Positions 34,926-44,423 of a DNA stretch of 64,000 nucleotides are shown here, one piece after another. This DNA is from Lachnospiraceae bacterium AC2031 (GTDB taxonomy: Bacteria > Bacillota > Clostridia > Lachnospirales > Lachnospiraceae): NCBI GenBank assembly GCA_000687975.1, contig JIAB01000001.1, forward strand, positions 744,001 to 808,000, read 5' to 3'. The translations under genes were made by a program, and so were the position numbers. The stretch's first letter is position 1. Every line of letters begins with the position of its first letter. The notes beneath the pieces were generated by a model. The model searched no databases, was not told where the DNA came from, and was given only the letters and a program-made list of their open reading frames with translations.

Positions 34926-37208
34926 TTACAAATGTAATGCATTTATTATCCTTTTACATAATTTGTAATTTATTACAAATGAAACTGCTAGAATCTTTCT
35001 ACTTGAAGACATTGGCGATTTAATAAGAAGATTCAGATTTCTTCTTAATCTTTTTCTAAGTTTATTAATTAACTCATCCTTATTATTTATGCTTGTTTCA
35101 TCTACACCGTCTTTCGCAGCTCTAGCTAATAACGAAAAGTACGAACGAGCTTCCTTCATTTTAGCAAGCTCTATAATTTTAAAATCATCCGACTCTTTAG
35201 CTAGTTTTACAAGATCACGTGAAACTGTCAATAATGCCAAGTCTTTTTTTTTCATAGCACCATTTGTAATACTGGTATCATTCTGGAAATAAAAATATTT
35301 TATCTGGTTGCTAACCACAATCTTTTCACATTTACTTAAAACTCTATAATTAAAGCAGATATCCTCATTCACGGTACCCTCTACAAATCTTGATGTATCC
35401 CCTTGGAAAAGATTTCTTTTATACAGCTTTCTACATGCAGAATAAGGTGCGCCGTTCTGTTCACTCATACCACGATACATATAATGTTCAAGAATGTCTC
35501 TTCCTGTGTACACTTCTATTTTCTCATTTATTGTTGGAATTTGATCAATCTCAGATCTCACTTGATAAATCATCACATCAGTAAGATCAGCATCATTTGC
35601 AACTAACAACCTAAGCATATACTCATAGCAATCAGACGTTACCCAATCATCACTATCGAGAAATGCTATATAATCACCATGAGATGCTTTTATTCCCGCA
35701 TTTCGTGCCGAACTCGATCCACCATTAGGCTTGTCAACAACAACTATCATTGGATATTTTTTTTGTAACTGTCTGCAAACTTCAAGACTACCATCTGTAG
35801 AACCATCATTAATAAGGATTATTTCTATATTCTTATAAGTCTGTTTAATTACTGATTCCACACAACGATTCAGATATTTTTCAACATTATAGACAGGAAT
35901 TATTACTGATACTAAACAATTTAAAACAGTCGCTTTTCCATTGTGAGGAACATAAACACTATATAGTCCTCTATGCCCCTCATAAACCGAGTCAAAACTA
36001 ATCTTGTCACCTGCATGATTCCATCTAGGATGAAGATCGCAACGAGTATCATTATCATATTTAAAAGGAGCAAACACTTTAGCAATAACCTTCGGATTAC
36101 TCTTCTCATTTTTCATCACATACAGATATTGAATTCTAGCTCGATCAGGATAAGAATCCGTCACGATATATTTTCGATGAGGACTATAACTAGGATGGCC
36201 ATCGCCTGTGAGCTCAGGCCAACAGCGTATATATTTCTGAGACCTATCCTTCATTAAATAATAACCAGTACCACCTACTTTTTTATTCTCAAACGCAAGA
36301 ATAAAATTATCATCTTTCCAGAAACAATGACTTACCATATCATCATCAGAAAGAACATACATATCGGATCCATCAACATTGCAAGTAATAAGACGTGTAT
36401 ACTTTCTTTCCCCAATAAACCAACGATACAATACCATAAATCGCTTCCCTTTGGGACTAAGCATTAGATGATTAACCTTATGAATAGATTCTGCTTCTTT
36501 CATCTCCGGACGTGGATTGAAGTTTGCAAAATCCTTATACGTCAAAAGAGGACAAACTTCTCCACTTTCTAAATCAATTTTCCAAACAGCTGTGGCATTA
36601 GGTAAACCTATACCTTCTGTTATTTCCGGAACATTATAATAACCATATCCTGGACGAAGATTATAAAGGCGGGAAAAATCCAATGACAAAGCAGTTTTCC
36701 CATCAGCAGAAACAGTATATACAGGCGACTGAATAATTCTCTCTTCCCCATTTATTAAATTTTTAATTACTGCCACATACTTTCCTTCACGATAATCGTT
36801 AAATAGAATCCGAGAAGAGTAATCCGGTCCAAGCCACTGAAGCATACAGGACTGTTGAACATTCCATGAATTAGTTTCAGATATTTTTTTTACTCGATTC
36901 TTGTCATTTTCAGGAAGACTAGTATCTATTAACAAAATATCAGCTTTTTCCTTCGGACTAACATCAGACCATGTATCTTTTGCTCGCATGCAAAGAACAT
37001 AACGATCATTCACATCCCAGGGAGACTTATCATAATAACCAAAAAAATACTCATGTGTATTGTCTTCTGGAGAAATACGAGTTATATTTCCTTCACACTT
37101 AATCTTGGGAGAAACAGCATACATAGCATGCTGATATATAGACTTAACAACTTTCTTAACCCCCGGGTATTTATTCAACTGATAATTTATTTTTTGTTCA
37201 AAGCTCAT
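34926..37208 (-). CDS. Beta-propeller-like domain fused to a GT2 glycosyltransferase
   Basis: A 760-residue protein. Residues about 40-430 form a WD40/TolB-like repeat domain of a type met in capsule clusters, opening HEYFFGYYDKSPWDVNDRYV, with later SADGKTALSLDFSRL and RCDLHPRWNHAGDKISFDS. From about 434 follows a complete GT2 catalytic domain: VSVIIPVYNVEKYLNRCVES, INDGSTDGSLEVC and YIAFLDSDDWVT. The two parts are usually separate proteins. There is no signal peptide, so both act inside the cell. The propeller might bind the growing glycan, but this is inference. GT2 alone would need about 330 residues. Confidence 0.85.
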   Translation of the reverse strand: MSFEQKINYQLNKYPGVKKVVKSIYQHAMYAVSPKIKCEGNITRISPEDNTHEYFFGYYDKSPWDVNDRYVLCMRAKDTWSDVSPKEKADILLIDTSLPENDKNRVKKISETNSWNVQQSCMLQWLGPDYSSRILFNDYREGKYVAVIKNLINGEERIIQSPVYTVSADGKTALSLDFSRLYNLRPGYGYYNVPEITEGIGLPNATAVWKIDLESGEVCPLLTYKDFANFNPRPEMKEAESIHKVNHLMLSPKGKRFMVLYRWFIGERKYTRLITCNVDGSDMYVLSDDDMVSHCFWKDDNFILAFENKKVGGTGYYLMKDRSQKYIRCWPELTGDGHPSYSPHRKYIVTDSYPDRARIQYLYVMKNEKSNPKVIAKVFAPFKYDNDTRCDLHPRWNHAGDKISFDSVYEGHRGLYSVYVPHNGKATVLNCLVSVIIPVYNVEKYLNRCVESVIKQTYKNIEIILINDGSTDGSLEVCRQLQKKYPMIVVVDKPNGGSSSARNAGIKASHGDYIAFLDSDDWVTSDCYEYMLRLLVANDADLTDVMIYQVRSEIDQIPTINEKIEVYTGRDILEHYMYRGMSEQNGAPYSACRKLYKRNLFQGDTSRFVEGTVNEDICFNYRVLSKCEKIVVSNQIKYFYFQNDTSITNGAMKKKDLALLTVSRDLVKLAKESDDFKIIELAKMKEARSYFSLLARAAKDGVDETSINNKDELINKLRKRLRRNLNLLIKSPMSSSRKILAVSFVINYKLCKRIINALHL

Positions 37209-37209
37209 A

Positions 37210-38025
37210 TTATCTTCTCAACACTTTCTGATATAAAAACTTTTGAAACCCCACAGGTAAGATATACATACCTAATTGTGCTATTGCAACTATCAAAAAT
37301 TCCCCAAAAGAATTAAACCCAGATTTCCAAGCTTTATATCTAATTTCAATTAATATTTTGGTATTTATCCAAGATTTTCGTTTTTTGTAAGTACCTTCAT
37401 CAAAACGAAATCGAAAAACCGATTCAGAAAGATTCATGCAAACAACTCCATTTGACAACATCTTTATCCACAAGTCCGTATCTTGATTTTTACGATAATC
37501 TGAATAGCATCCGGCAGCTACAACTGCAGATTTACGATACATTACTGTTGGATGATTAAATGGATCTCGTTTCTTAGCAAATTTATATATTTCCTCATTA
37601 GTGATAGGTACTTTTCTTTCCCCCACAATATTTTCAATTGTTCCAACAAACTCTTTCACAGGGCAACCAATTATATCGAGTTTAGGATTGTTCTTAAACT
37701 CGATAACTTGCTTCTCGCATCTATCTGGCAATGAATAATCATCTGAATCCATACGAGCAATTAGTTCATTTTTAATAACCTTGATACCCTCATTCAACGC
37801 CAATCCAAGCCCTTTATTCTCATCCAACTGAACTTGAACAATCGGTGCTCCGGCTTTAATATATCTATCTATCACATTCTGAAGAGAATCTATAATCGGT
37901 CCATCTTTCACAAGCACTATTTCATCAGGCTTAAATGTCTGATTTATCATACTATTCAAAGCTAATGAAAAAAACTCCGGATTATCCTTTTTATAAACCG
38001 TCATTAAGACGGAATACTTTTCCAT
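37210..38025 (-). CDS. Glycosyltransferase, family 2
   Basis: The ATG at 38025, with TAGGAG ten bases upstream, gives 271 residues. GT2 motifs: YSVLMTVYKKDNPEFFSLAL at the start, VLVKDGPIIDS near 42, IARMDSDDYSLPDRC near 90 and a His-containing DPFNHPTVMYRKS near 155. The short C-terminus has a hydrophobic amphipathic stretch near the end. Sits one base from the propeller-GT2 gene; likely part of the repeat-unit assembly line. Confidence 0.88.
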   Translation of the reverse strand: MEKYSVLMTVYKKDNPEFFSLALNSMINQTFKPDEIVLVKDGPIIDSLQNVIDRYIKAGAPIVQVQLDENKGLGLALNEGIKVIKNELIARMDSDDYSLPDRCEKQVIEFKNNPKLDIIGCPVKEFVGTIENIVGERKVPITNEEIYKFAKKRDPFNHPTVMYRKSAVVAAGCYSDYRKNQDTDLWIKMLSNGVVCMNLSESVFRFRFDEGTYKKRKSWINTKILIEIRYKAWKSGFNSFGEFLIVAIAQLGMYILPVGFQKFLYQKVLRR

Positions 38026-38067
38026 ATTGGTATTACTCCTATATTCAATGTATATAATTACTATCAA

Positions 38068-38760
38068 CTATAATTTTACAAAAACCGCAAAAACAGTCCT
38101 AAACATTGTAATCATTTCTCCCCAAAGACTAAACTTCTCAATACTATGAAGATTATATTTCATTTTTTCAGGCAAAACTTCTTTCACATACACCATATCA
38201 ATATCATCAGCTTTATCCAGAAGATCCGCTTCGTTCTTATATCTAATGCTCGCTTCAGATGTAATACCAGCTGGAAGAAGTAAAGTAGCAAACATTTCAT
38301 TAGAATATTTTTTTACATACTTAGTTACTTCTGGCCGTGTACCAACAAAACTCATATCACCCAATAATACATCCATCAACTGAGGTAACTCATCCAAACG
38401 ATAATCTCGTATTTTCGCCCCCACTTTAGTAATACGCGAATCACCACCTACTGTAACCGTAGATCCTATCTTATCTGCATTATTTACCATGGTTCGAAAT
38501 TTATGTATTCTGAATTTTTTTCCATATGTCGTAATTCTTTCTTGACGATAGAAAACAGGTCCAGGAGAATCTGTTTTTATCATGATAGCAATAACTATCA
38601 TTGGTATCGCCAGAAAAAACAACATGATTGATGCAATCGCTACATCAAAGATCCGTTTTAGAGTCAGGGAACATTTTTTCTTAGCTAAAATATTATAATA
38701 CTTCTTTACCTCATCACATTTCATGAATACAGGTAGATCATCCCACTTTCTAAGTTTCAT
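38068..38760 (-). CDS. Initiating sugar-phosphate transferase (bacterial sugar transferase family)
   Basis: A 230-residue protein with one hydrophobic re-entrant or membrane segment (about 40-62) after KRIFDVAIAS. The catalytic region of monotopic phosphoglycosyl transferases follows: SPGPVFYRQERITTYGKKFR, KFRTM, LDELPQLMDVLLGDMSFVGTRPEV. It transfers a sugar-1-phosphate from a UDP-sugar to undecaprenyl phosphate, starting the repeat unit. The neighbouring DegT aminotransferase and CapD/PglF-type dehydratase suggest an amino-trideoxy sugar as first residue, as for PglC, but this is inferred. Confidence 0.9.
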   Translation of the reverse strand: MKLRKWDDLPVFMKCDEVKKYYNILAKKKCSLTLKRIFDVAIASIMLFFLAIPMIVIAIMIKTDSPGPVFYRQERITTYGKKFRIHKFRTMVNNADKIGSTVTVGGDSRITKVGAKIRDYRLDELPQLMDVLLGDMSFVGTRPEVTKYVKKYSNEMFATLLLPAGITSEASIRYKNEADLLDKADDIDMVYVKEVLPEKMKYNLHSIEKFSLWGEMITMFRTVFAVFVKL

Positions 38761-38777
38761 GATGTATATATCCTTCC

Positions 38778-40097
38778 CTAGATATATTTACTAACTACTT
38801 CTTTAAAATAATAAACTATATATTCAACATCTTCACCAGTAAGCATTGTGTGCAAAGGTAAAGTAATCAAGTTTTCGTAATATTCTAATGCATTAGAAAA
38901 ATCTTTGATATCCCATCCCATTTCTTTATATGCTGTCATCATTGGCAGTGGTTTATAATGAACATTTGTATTTACTCCCATTTCAGCAAGCTTTGTAATA
39001 ATCTCTCTTCTAATCTCATCACTTGCATTTGGAACACGAGTTAGATATAAGTGTCCAGAAGAAGAAAGATTATCAGTATAATGATTCAAATGTTTTACAC
39101 CTAACTCATTACACATTTTATCATATATATTAATTATATCTTTTCTTTTTTCTAAAAGAGTAGGATATCTATCAAGCTGTCTAAGTCCAATAGCAGCCAT
39201 TACATCAGTCATATTACATTTATACCAAGTTCCCTGAATATCATATTCCCAAGCTCCAACCTGTGTCTTTGCTAATGCATCCTTACTTTGACCATGAAGA
39301 CTTAGTAGCTGATAGAATTTATATATTTCAGAATTATCTATTCCATCAATTTTTTTCCAAGTTGCGGCACCACCTTCAGCAGTTGTAAAGTTCTTGACTG
39401 CATGAAAACTGAAACTTGTAAAATCCGCAATAGCTCCGGCATATAACTTATTTCCATCAATTATTCTACTTGAACCTAATCCGTGAGCACAGTCAGAAAC
39501 AACCGCAATTCTACCTAACGAATGCTGAATACGAGAAGAAAGCTCAGACAAAGCATTCCCATCACTCGATAAAGGAGCAAATAATTCTCTCTTCTTTTCA
39601 ACAATTTCATATATTTTTTTATAATCACAAACAATACCTGCAATATCAACTGCAATTATAGCTTTAGTATTCTCATTAATTGCTTCTTCAAGTTTTTGAT
39701 AATCCATTTCTGGTGCATGAGTAACAGAATCACCATCTTTTTTTATATCAACAAATACTACTTTTGCACCACAATGAACAGCTGCTGATGCTGTAGCTGT
39801 GTAAGTATACGCAGGTACAATTACTTCATCACCAGGCTTGATTCCAAGAATTCTAAGATTTAACTCTTCTGCAGCCGTCGCAGAACTAAGACAAACCACC
39901 CGATTACTCCATCTCTCAATTTCAGAATCTACGTCTATATCGTTTTTTCCAGTTTCAATATATGCAGCAAGTCGTCTTTCAAGCAACTTAGTTCTGGGAC
40001 CTGTTGTTATCCATCCACTTCTTAATGCTTCTGCAACTTCTGATATTTCTGCCTCACTGATATCTGGAGGACTAAACTTAATTACTCTTTTCTCCAT
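38778..40097 (-). CDS. DegT/DnrJ/EryC1/StrS sugar aminotransferase
   Basis: A 439-residue PLP enzyme; GAGGAAAAA precedes the ATG. Opening FSPPDISEAEISEVAEALRSGWITTGPRT is the family hallmark. SSATAAEELNLRILGIKPGDEV, DCAHGLGS and SFSFHAVKNFTTAEGGAA (catalytic Lys near 255) follow. It aminates a 4-keto sugar nucleotide, presumably the product of the 4,6-dehydratase at 40284. Slightly longer than the usual 370-400 residues, with an insertion at about 155-185. First gene of the AT-rich cluster. Confidence 0.9.
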   Translation of the reverse strand: MEKRVIKFSPPDISEAEISEVAEALRSGWITTGPRTKLLERRLAAYIETGKNDIDVDSEIERWSNRVVCLSSATAAEELNLRILGIKPGDEVIVPAYTYTATASAAVHCGAKVVFVDIKKDGDSVTHAPEMDYQKLEEAINENTKAIIAVDIAGIVCDYKKIYEIVEKKRELFAPLSSDGNALSELSSRIQHSLGRIAVVSDCAHGLGSSRIIDGNKLYAGAIADFTSFSFHAVKNFTTAEGGAATWKKIDGIDNSEIYKFYQLLSLHGQSKDALAKTQVGAWEYDIQGTWYKCNMTDVMAAIGLRQLDRYPTLLEKRKDIINIYDKMCNELGVKHLNHYTDNLSSSGHLYLTRVPNASDEIRREIITKLAEMGVNTNVHYKPLPMMTAYKEMGWDIKDFSNALEYYENLITLPLHTMLTGEDVEYIVYYFKEVVSKYI

Positions 40098-40257
40098 TTT
40101 TTCCTCAACTTAATAAATATAATGCTAAGAATACATTTTATTAATTTAGAATAGTTTTTTGCTCTGTTAATCTGTTAATACTCATTAGGATGATATGTAT
40201 TTAAATGCTATCTTCCAGAAAAGCTCTTCTGTATATTAACTATCATTTAATAACAAA

Positions 40258-40287
40258 GTAAGACAGCGGGGCACACCACTGTCTTAC
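40258..40287 (-). terminator. Terminator overlapping the stop of the dehydratase gene
   Basis: A perfect 9-bp stem (GTAAGACAG / CTGTCTTAC) with a 12-base loop; on the minus strand it is followed by TTTGTTATT. The stop codon is inside the stem. The T-run is interrupted, so some read-through into the sugar cluster is likely. Confidence 0.6.
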
Positions 40288-42251
40288 ATCACTACATTCT
40301 TTGGATTATAAGTTGGCACCAGATTAGATACTGTCTTCTTGATGTTTTCCGAATCGTTATTAGATATATCCATAAGACTCTTTAAATCCTCCCTGAACTT
40401 CTCATAATCCATCTCGATAGGTCTTCCTATATGTATCATCTTATTTGGAGTCTCTTTAAGTCCCTCTTCACCCATAAGAAGTTCCTCATAAAGCTTTTCT
40501 CCTGGTCTGAGACCCGTAAATTTTATATCTATATCCTTATACGGTTCATAGCCCATAAGACGTATCATATTTTCTGCAAGTTCAAGTATCTTTACAGGTT
40601 CACCCATATCTAGCACAAAGATTTCTCCTCCCTGTGCATAAACTGATGCCTGCAGTACAAGCGATACAGCCTCTGGTATCGTCATAAAATATCTTATAAT
40701 ATCCGGATGTGTAACCGTTACAGGCCCACCTGCTTCAATCTGCTTCTTGAATAGCGGGATAACTGAACCATTAGAACCAAGCACATTTCCAAAACGAACT
40801 GCAACAAATTGTGTCCTTCCCTGATTTTTTTCGGTTGGTTCCATCTTTCCTTCAGCTATTTCTTTTTGTCTTGCAGCCTTCGCCTGAATGATCATCTCAC
40901 AAATACGCTTTGATGCACCCATTATGTTAGTTGGATTAACCGCCTTATCTGTAGAAATAAGAACAAACTTTTCACACCCGTACTTTTCAGCCGCTCTTGC
41001 AGTCTTAAGAGTACCGAATACGTTGTTCTTAATAGCTTCATTAGGACTATCCTCCATAAGCGGTACATGCTTATGTGCCGCTGCATGGAATACTAAATCT
41101 GGTTTATAATCTTCAAAGATGCTCTCCATCCTATGAGTATTGCGCACACTTCCAATAAGGAATTCGATATTTTCAGTTATTCCCTTTTGGCGAAGTTCCT
41201 GTTGAAGATCGTAGACATTATTCTCATATATATCGAAAACTATAAGTTTTCTTGGACTATGACTTATAATCTGACGAACAAGCTCTGAACCGATAGAACC
41301 GCCGCCACCAGTTACGAGTATGGTTTTCCCTTTTAGATTATTAAAAACCTCTGTATTATCAACTTCGATTGTTTCTCTTCCAAGAAGATCGTCTATACTT
41401 ACTTTGTTTAGCGCTGCTAAAGTAACATTTTTAGAGTTCATAAGTTGATATGTTCCAGGAAGGGAACGTATATCTTTTACACCAGACTTTTGACAAACTG
41501 TTATTATATCTTTTCTTACCCTTGCAGAAACTGAAGGAATAGCTATATATATTCTATCTACCTTATACCTTTCTACGAGACTTGCTATATCAGATCCACG
41601 GCCTTCTACACGAACACCACTAATTATCTGCCCATGTTTTTCCTTATCATCATCTATAAAACAGACACATGTTCCCTCAGTATATTTACTATTCCTAAGT
41701 TCTCTAAGTACAGCTACACCTGCATCACCAGCACCATATATCATAATTCTGGCTGTATCACCATTTTGCTTATTGGTAAATGTCGATACATATGACTTTC
41801 GTAGTCTCCAGGAATATCTTGATAAACCAACCAATATTGTAAGTACTATAAAACAGAGAATATAGTAACTTCTTGGTTGATGCCACTCAAGGATTATCAT
41901 GCCTGCAATCTGAAGAAGAGTTGCCACAAAACACGAAGCAACAATCATCAGCAGTTCTCTGATACTGGCTTTAGACCACATGTACGAATAAAGATGAAAG
42001 ATATTAAAAACAATAAGTACGCCCGCAATATATATTGGAGCGTACTTTAATGCATTAATGCCATATGTATCTGGAATACTGGAGATAGAAAAGTCAAATC
42101 TAACCCATAATGCAACAAAAGAAGCAACCGCACACGCTATAACATCACATACTGTAAGTAACAGCATTCTGCTTCTTTTAGTTGAAAAAAGCTTAACTAT
42201 CATAGTATCCGTAATACCCCTTGTAGTAACCATAGTAACCTTTGCCACCAT
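40284..42251 (-). CDS. Membrane-bound NDP-sugar 4,6-dehydratase, CapD/PglF/FlaA1-like
   Basis: Up to 655 residues; the inner ATG at 42203 (639 residues, MIVKLFSTKRSR) overlaps the kinase gene less and is the likelier start. Four membrane helices occupy about 30-165 of the long form, followed by a CoA-binding-like Rossmann domain (IYGAGDAGVAVLREL near 172) and the SDR catalytic domain (TGGGGSIGSELVRQI near 310, STDKAVNPTNIMGASKR near 440). As in PglF, the usual catalytic Tyr of SDR enzymes is Met in the MxxxK position (MGASK). It would convert UDP-GlcNAc to the 4-keto-6-deoxy sugar that the DegT enzyme aminates. Confidence 0.9.
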   Translation of the reverse strand: MVAKVTMVTTRGITDTMIVKLFSTKRSRMLLLTVCDVIACAVASFVALWVRFDFSISSIPDTYGINALKYAPIYIAGVLIVFNIFHLYSYMWSKASIRELLMIVASCFVATLLQIAGMIILEWHQPRSYYILCFIVLTILVGLSRYSWRLRKSYVSTFTNKQNGDTARIMIYGAGDAGVAVLRELRNSKYTEGTCVCFIDDDKEKHGQIISGVRVEGRGSDIASLVERYKVDRIYIAIPSVSARVRKDIITVCQKSGVKDIRSLPGTYQLMNSKNVTLAALNKVSIDDLLGRETIEVDNTEVFNNLKGKTILVTGGGGSIGSELVRQIISHSPRKLIVFDIYENNVYDLQQELRQKGITENIEFLIGSVRNTHRMESIFEDYKPDLVFHAAAHKHVPLMEDSPNEAIKNNVFGTLKTARAAEKYGCEKFVLISTDKAVNPTNIMGASKRICEMIIQAKAARQKEIAEGKMEPTEKNQGRTQFVAVRFGNVLGSNGSVIPLFKKQIEAGGPVTVTHPDIIRYFMTIPEAVSLVLQASVYAQGGEIFVLDMGEPVKILELAENMIRLMGYEPYKDIDIKFTGLRPGEKLYEELLMGEEGLKETPNKMIHIGRPIEMDYEKFREDLKSLMDISNNDSENIKKTVSNLVPTYNPKNVVM

Positions 42252-42876
42252 TCTGAACCTTATTCAGAATAGCACCCAAGATTTTGCAACCACCAGTTTC
42301 AAGCTGCTTCTTTACGTTCTGAACGGCTTTATAACTCATATAATCTGATTCAATCACAAGTACTGATCCATCACAAGTCTTAGCCACAAGCACCGCATCT
42401 ATAACACTACCCAACGGTGGACAATCGATGATGATATAATCATAAGTCTCCCGAAGCTTCTCAACCATCTTTGCAAACTTTTCACTTCCAAGAAGCTCTG
42501 CAGGATTTGGAGCCTTAGTGCCAGTAAACTGCACATGAAGATTCTCCACATTTGTATCATAGATTGTTTCTTCAAGCCTTGCCTGTCCTGATAAATAGTG
42601 ACTGAGTCCCTTTGTCTCACGATCCACCCCATATCTCGCAAGGACAACAGATTTTCGAATATCTGCATCGATATAAAGAACCTTCTTTTTATCCTCAGCA
42701 AAGGAACGTGCTATATTAAAGCTAACCTCTGTCTTCCCTTCATTTGGAGCACTAGAAGTTATTGCTATTGCCTTAATATTTTCCCCTGAAAATGTGATAT
42801 TAGTACGGACACGCTTATATGCTTCATTGATTTTAAAGTCAAGTTCTTTAAGGTTTTCAAAATTAATCTTTTCCAT
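42193..42876 (-). CDS. Capsule tyrosine kinase CpsD/CapB type
   Basis: A 227-residue BY-kinase. Walker A SSAPNEGKTEVSFNIA near 42, Walker A' VLYIDADIRKS near 70, Walker B YIIIDCPPLGSV near 137. The C-terminal tail is a tyrosine cluster (GYYGYYKGYYGYYDS), the autophosphorylation site in this family. It acts with the membrane activator CpsC, whose stop overlaps this start by one base (TAATG), and is reset by the CpsB phosphatase. It controls chain length and export of the polysaccharide. Confidence 0.92.
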   Translation of the reverse strand: MEKINFENLKELDFKINEAYKRVRTNITFSGENIKAIAITSSAPNEGKTEVSFNIARSFAEDKKKVLYIDADIRKSVVLARYGVDRETKGLSHYLSGQARLEETIYDTNVENLHVQFTGTKAPNPAELLGSEKFAKMVEKLRETYDYIIIDCPPLGSVIDAVLVAKTCDGSVLVIESDYMSYKAVQNVKKQLETGGCKILGAILNKVQNGGKGYYGYYKGYYGYYDS

Positions 42877-43646
42877 TATGCAGCAGACTCCTTCTTTTTC
42901 TTACGGTGAATACGACGATCTGTTGCATCACGTCCATGTGAACGTCTCTTAGATGTTCCTTCCTCAAGAGGAATAAGTCCCAGAGTATTAAGTCCCAGAT
43001 ACTTCTCGATATCATCTGGAGTCTTAATAGAGTCATTAAGAATATACATAACGGTTAGTATTCCGCAAATAAGAACAAATCCCAGCATTGCACCTACCAT
43101 AGAGTTTTTAACCAGACTAGGTTCTGAAGGATGACTAGGTATCTGACCATAATCCATGATATTAGGAGCCTGTGTCTCCATAACAGCAGCCATTTGTTCC
43201 GCACTTACATTTGCTATCTCATCTACTATCTTTTTTGCAAGAAATGCATCATGATTACTTACTGTTATCTCAAGGAATCTTGTATTAGCTGGATTATTAA
43301 CCGATATACAGCCTCTTAATTCTTCAAAGCTCATATCAAGTCCCAGGTTATCAATAACAGTTTCAACAACTGGACGACTCTTAATAACTACTATATAGTC
43401 CTGAGTAAGCTGTGTTCCCATCTGTATATCTGCAAGGGATGTTATACTGGTTGACTTCGTGAGTACATACATTATTGATGTTGACTTATATACAGGTTTC
43501 ATAAAAAGCATGGTGAATCCTGCAGATACACCAAGCCCTAGTACTGTAACCAGTATTATTATCCATATTTTTGACCAAAAAAGCTTGATCAGTTCTATAA
43601 GATCTATCTCTATAACATTTTTATTATTGACGTTACGGTTGTTCAT
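42876..43646 (-). CDS. Chain-length determinant / kinase activator CpsC (Wzz family)
   Basis: A 256-residue protein with two membrane helices (about 29-51 and 178-200) flanking an extracytoplasmic loop. The N-terminal IDLIELIKLFWSKIWIIILVT and the proline-rich PSHPSEPSLVKNS before the second helix are typical Wzz features. The C-terminal 50 residues are basic and cytoplasmic and would contact CpsD. TAGGAG precedes the ATG. Confidence 0.9.
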   Translation of the reverse strand: MNNRNVNNKNVIEIDLIELIKLFWSKIWIIILVTVLGLGVSAGFTMLFMKPVYKSTSIMYVLTKSTSITSLADIQMGTQLTQDYIVVIKSRPVVETVIDNLGLDMSFEELRGCISVNNPANTRFLEITVSNHDAFLAKKIVDEIANVSAEQMAAVMETQAPNIMDYGQIPSHPSEPSLVKNSMVGAMLGFVLICGILTVMYILNDSIKTPDDIEKYLGLNTLGLIPLEEGTSKRRSHGRDATDRRIHRKKKKESAA

Positions 43647-43662
43647 TATTACTCCTAGACAT

Positions 43663-44391
43663 TTAGTCTATATATTTTCCATCTATAATATGCTCAGCTG
43701 CTTCATTAAGCATCCATGCCGCATCAGCTTTGCAATGTTTTTCTACCCACTTAGAATACTCCTGCACATATGGTGCTCGGGAATCAGTATTATGTGCATC
43801 TGTCCCAAAGAAGGTTATGCAGCCTTTCTTTACAAGCTTTCTGCACCACCTCTTATTCTCATTGAGGAAGCCTCCCTCAACACTGGAGATATTCATCTGC
43901 AGAAGTGCTCCTCTACCGAGTATCTCATCAACTCTATCAAGATGATCTTCAAACGCCTGATATCTCTCAACATGAGCTATGATCGGCCAGAACCGAGCCT
44001 GTGTTAATTCATCAACACTGTGCATTATCTCTGAAAAAGGGGTTCGAATATTGTATTCCAGCAGAACATACTTTGTTCCATTCATTGTATGAATCTCACC
44101 ATCACGGAGTTTCTGTACTATACCTTCTTCGTATAGTACCTCGTTTCCAAGATATAACTCGAGATCTGGGTACTTTCCCGATTCATATATAGTCTGCTTT
44201 AACTCATCAAACTTCTGATCCAGTTCAACATAGGTGTAAGTATTATGCCCTAAGATATAGTGAGGAGTAAGAATAATACGTCTTGTTCCCTCCGAATAAG
44301 CTATATCTATCATCTCAAGTGATGTCTCTATATTGCGAGAGCCATCGTCTACCCCTGGAAGTATGTGGCAATGAATGTCAAAGAGTTCCAA
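43663..44391 (-). CDS. Capsule tyrosine phosphatase CpsB/CapC (PHP family)
   Basis: A 242-residue protein that starts at TTG; no in-frame ATG exists before a stop upstream, AAGGGAT precedes it, and the protein begins properly with the metal-binding DIHCHILPGVDDGS. Other PHP ligands are in ILTPHYILGH near 45, GNEVLYEE near 85, IAHVERYQAF near 140 and FGTDAHNTDSRAP near 195. It dephosphorylates the Tyr tail of CpsD. The TTG start may keep its level low. Confidence 0.9.
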   Translation of the reverse strand: MELFDIHCHILPGVDDGSRNIETSLEMIDIAYSEGTRRIILTPHYILGHNTYTYVELDQKFDELKQTIYESGKYPDLELYLGNEVLYEEGIVQKLRDGEIHTMNGTKYVLLEYNIRTPFSEIMHSVDELTQARFWPIIAHVERYQAFEDHLDRVDEILGRGALLQMNISSVEGGFLNENKRWCRKLVKKGCITFFGTDAHNTDSRAPYVQEYSKWVEKHCKADAAWMLNEAAEHIIDGKYID

Positions 44392-44423
44392 TCTTATCCC
44401 TTCCCCTGGCTTCTTTTACACTA

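Noticed and set aside
43459-44007. 182-codon plus-strand frame
   Set aside because: Antisense to cpsC and cpsB, which carry intact catalytic or membrane motifs.
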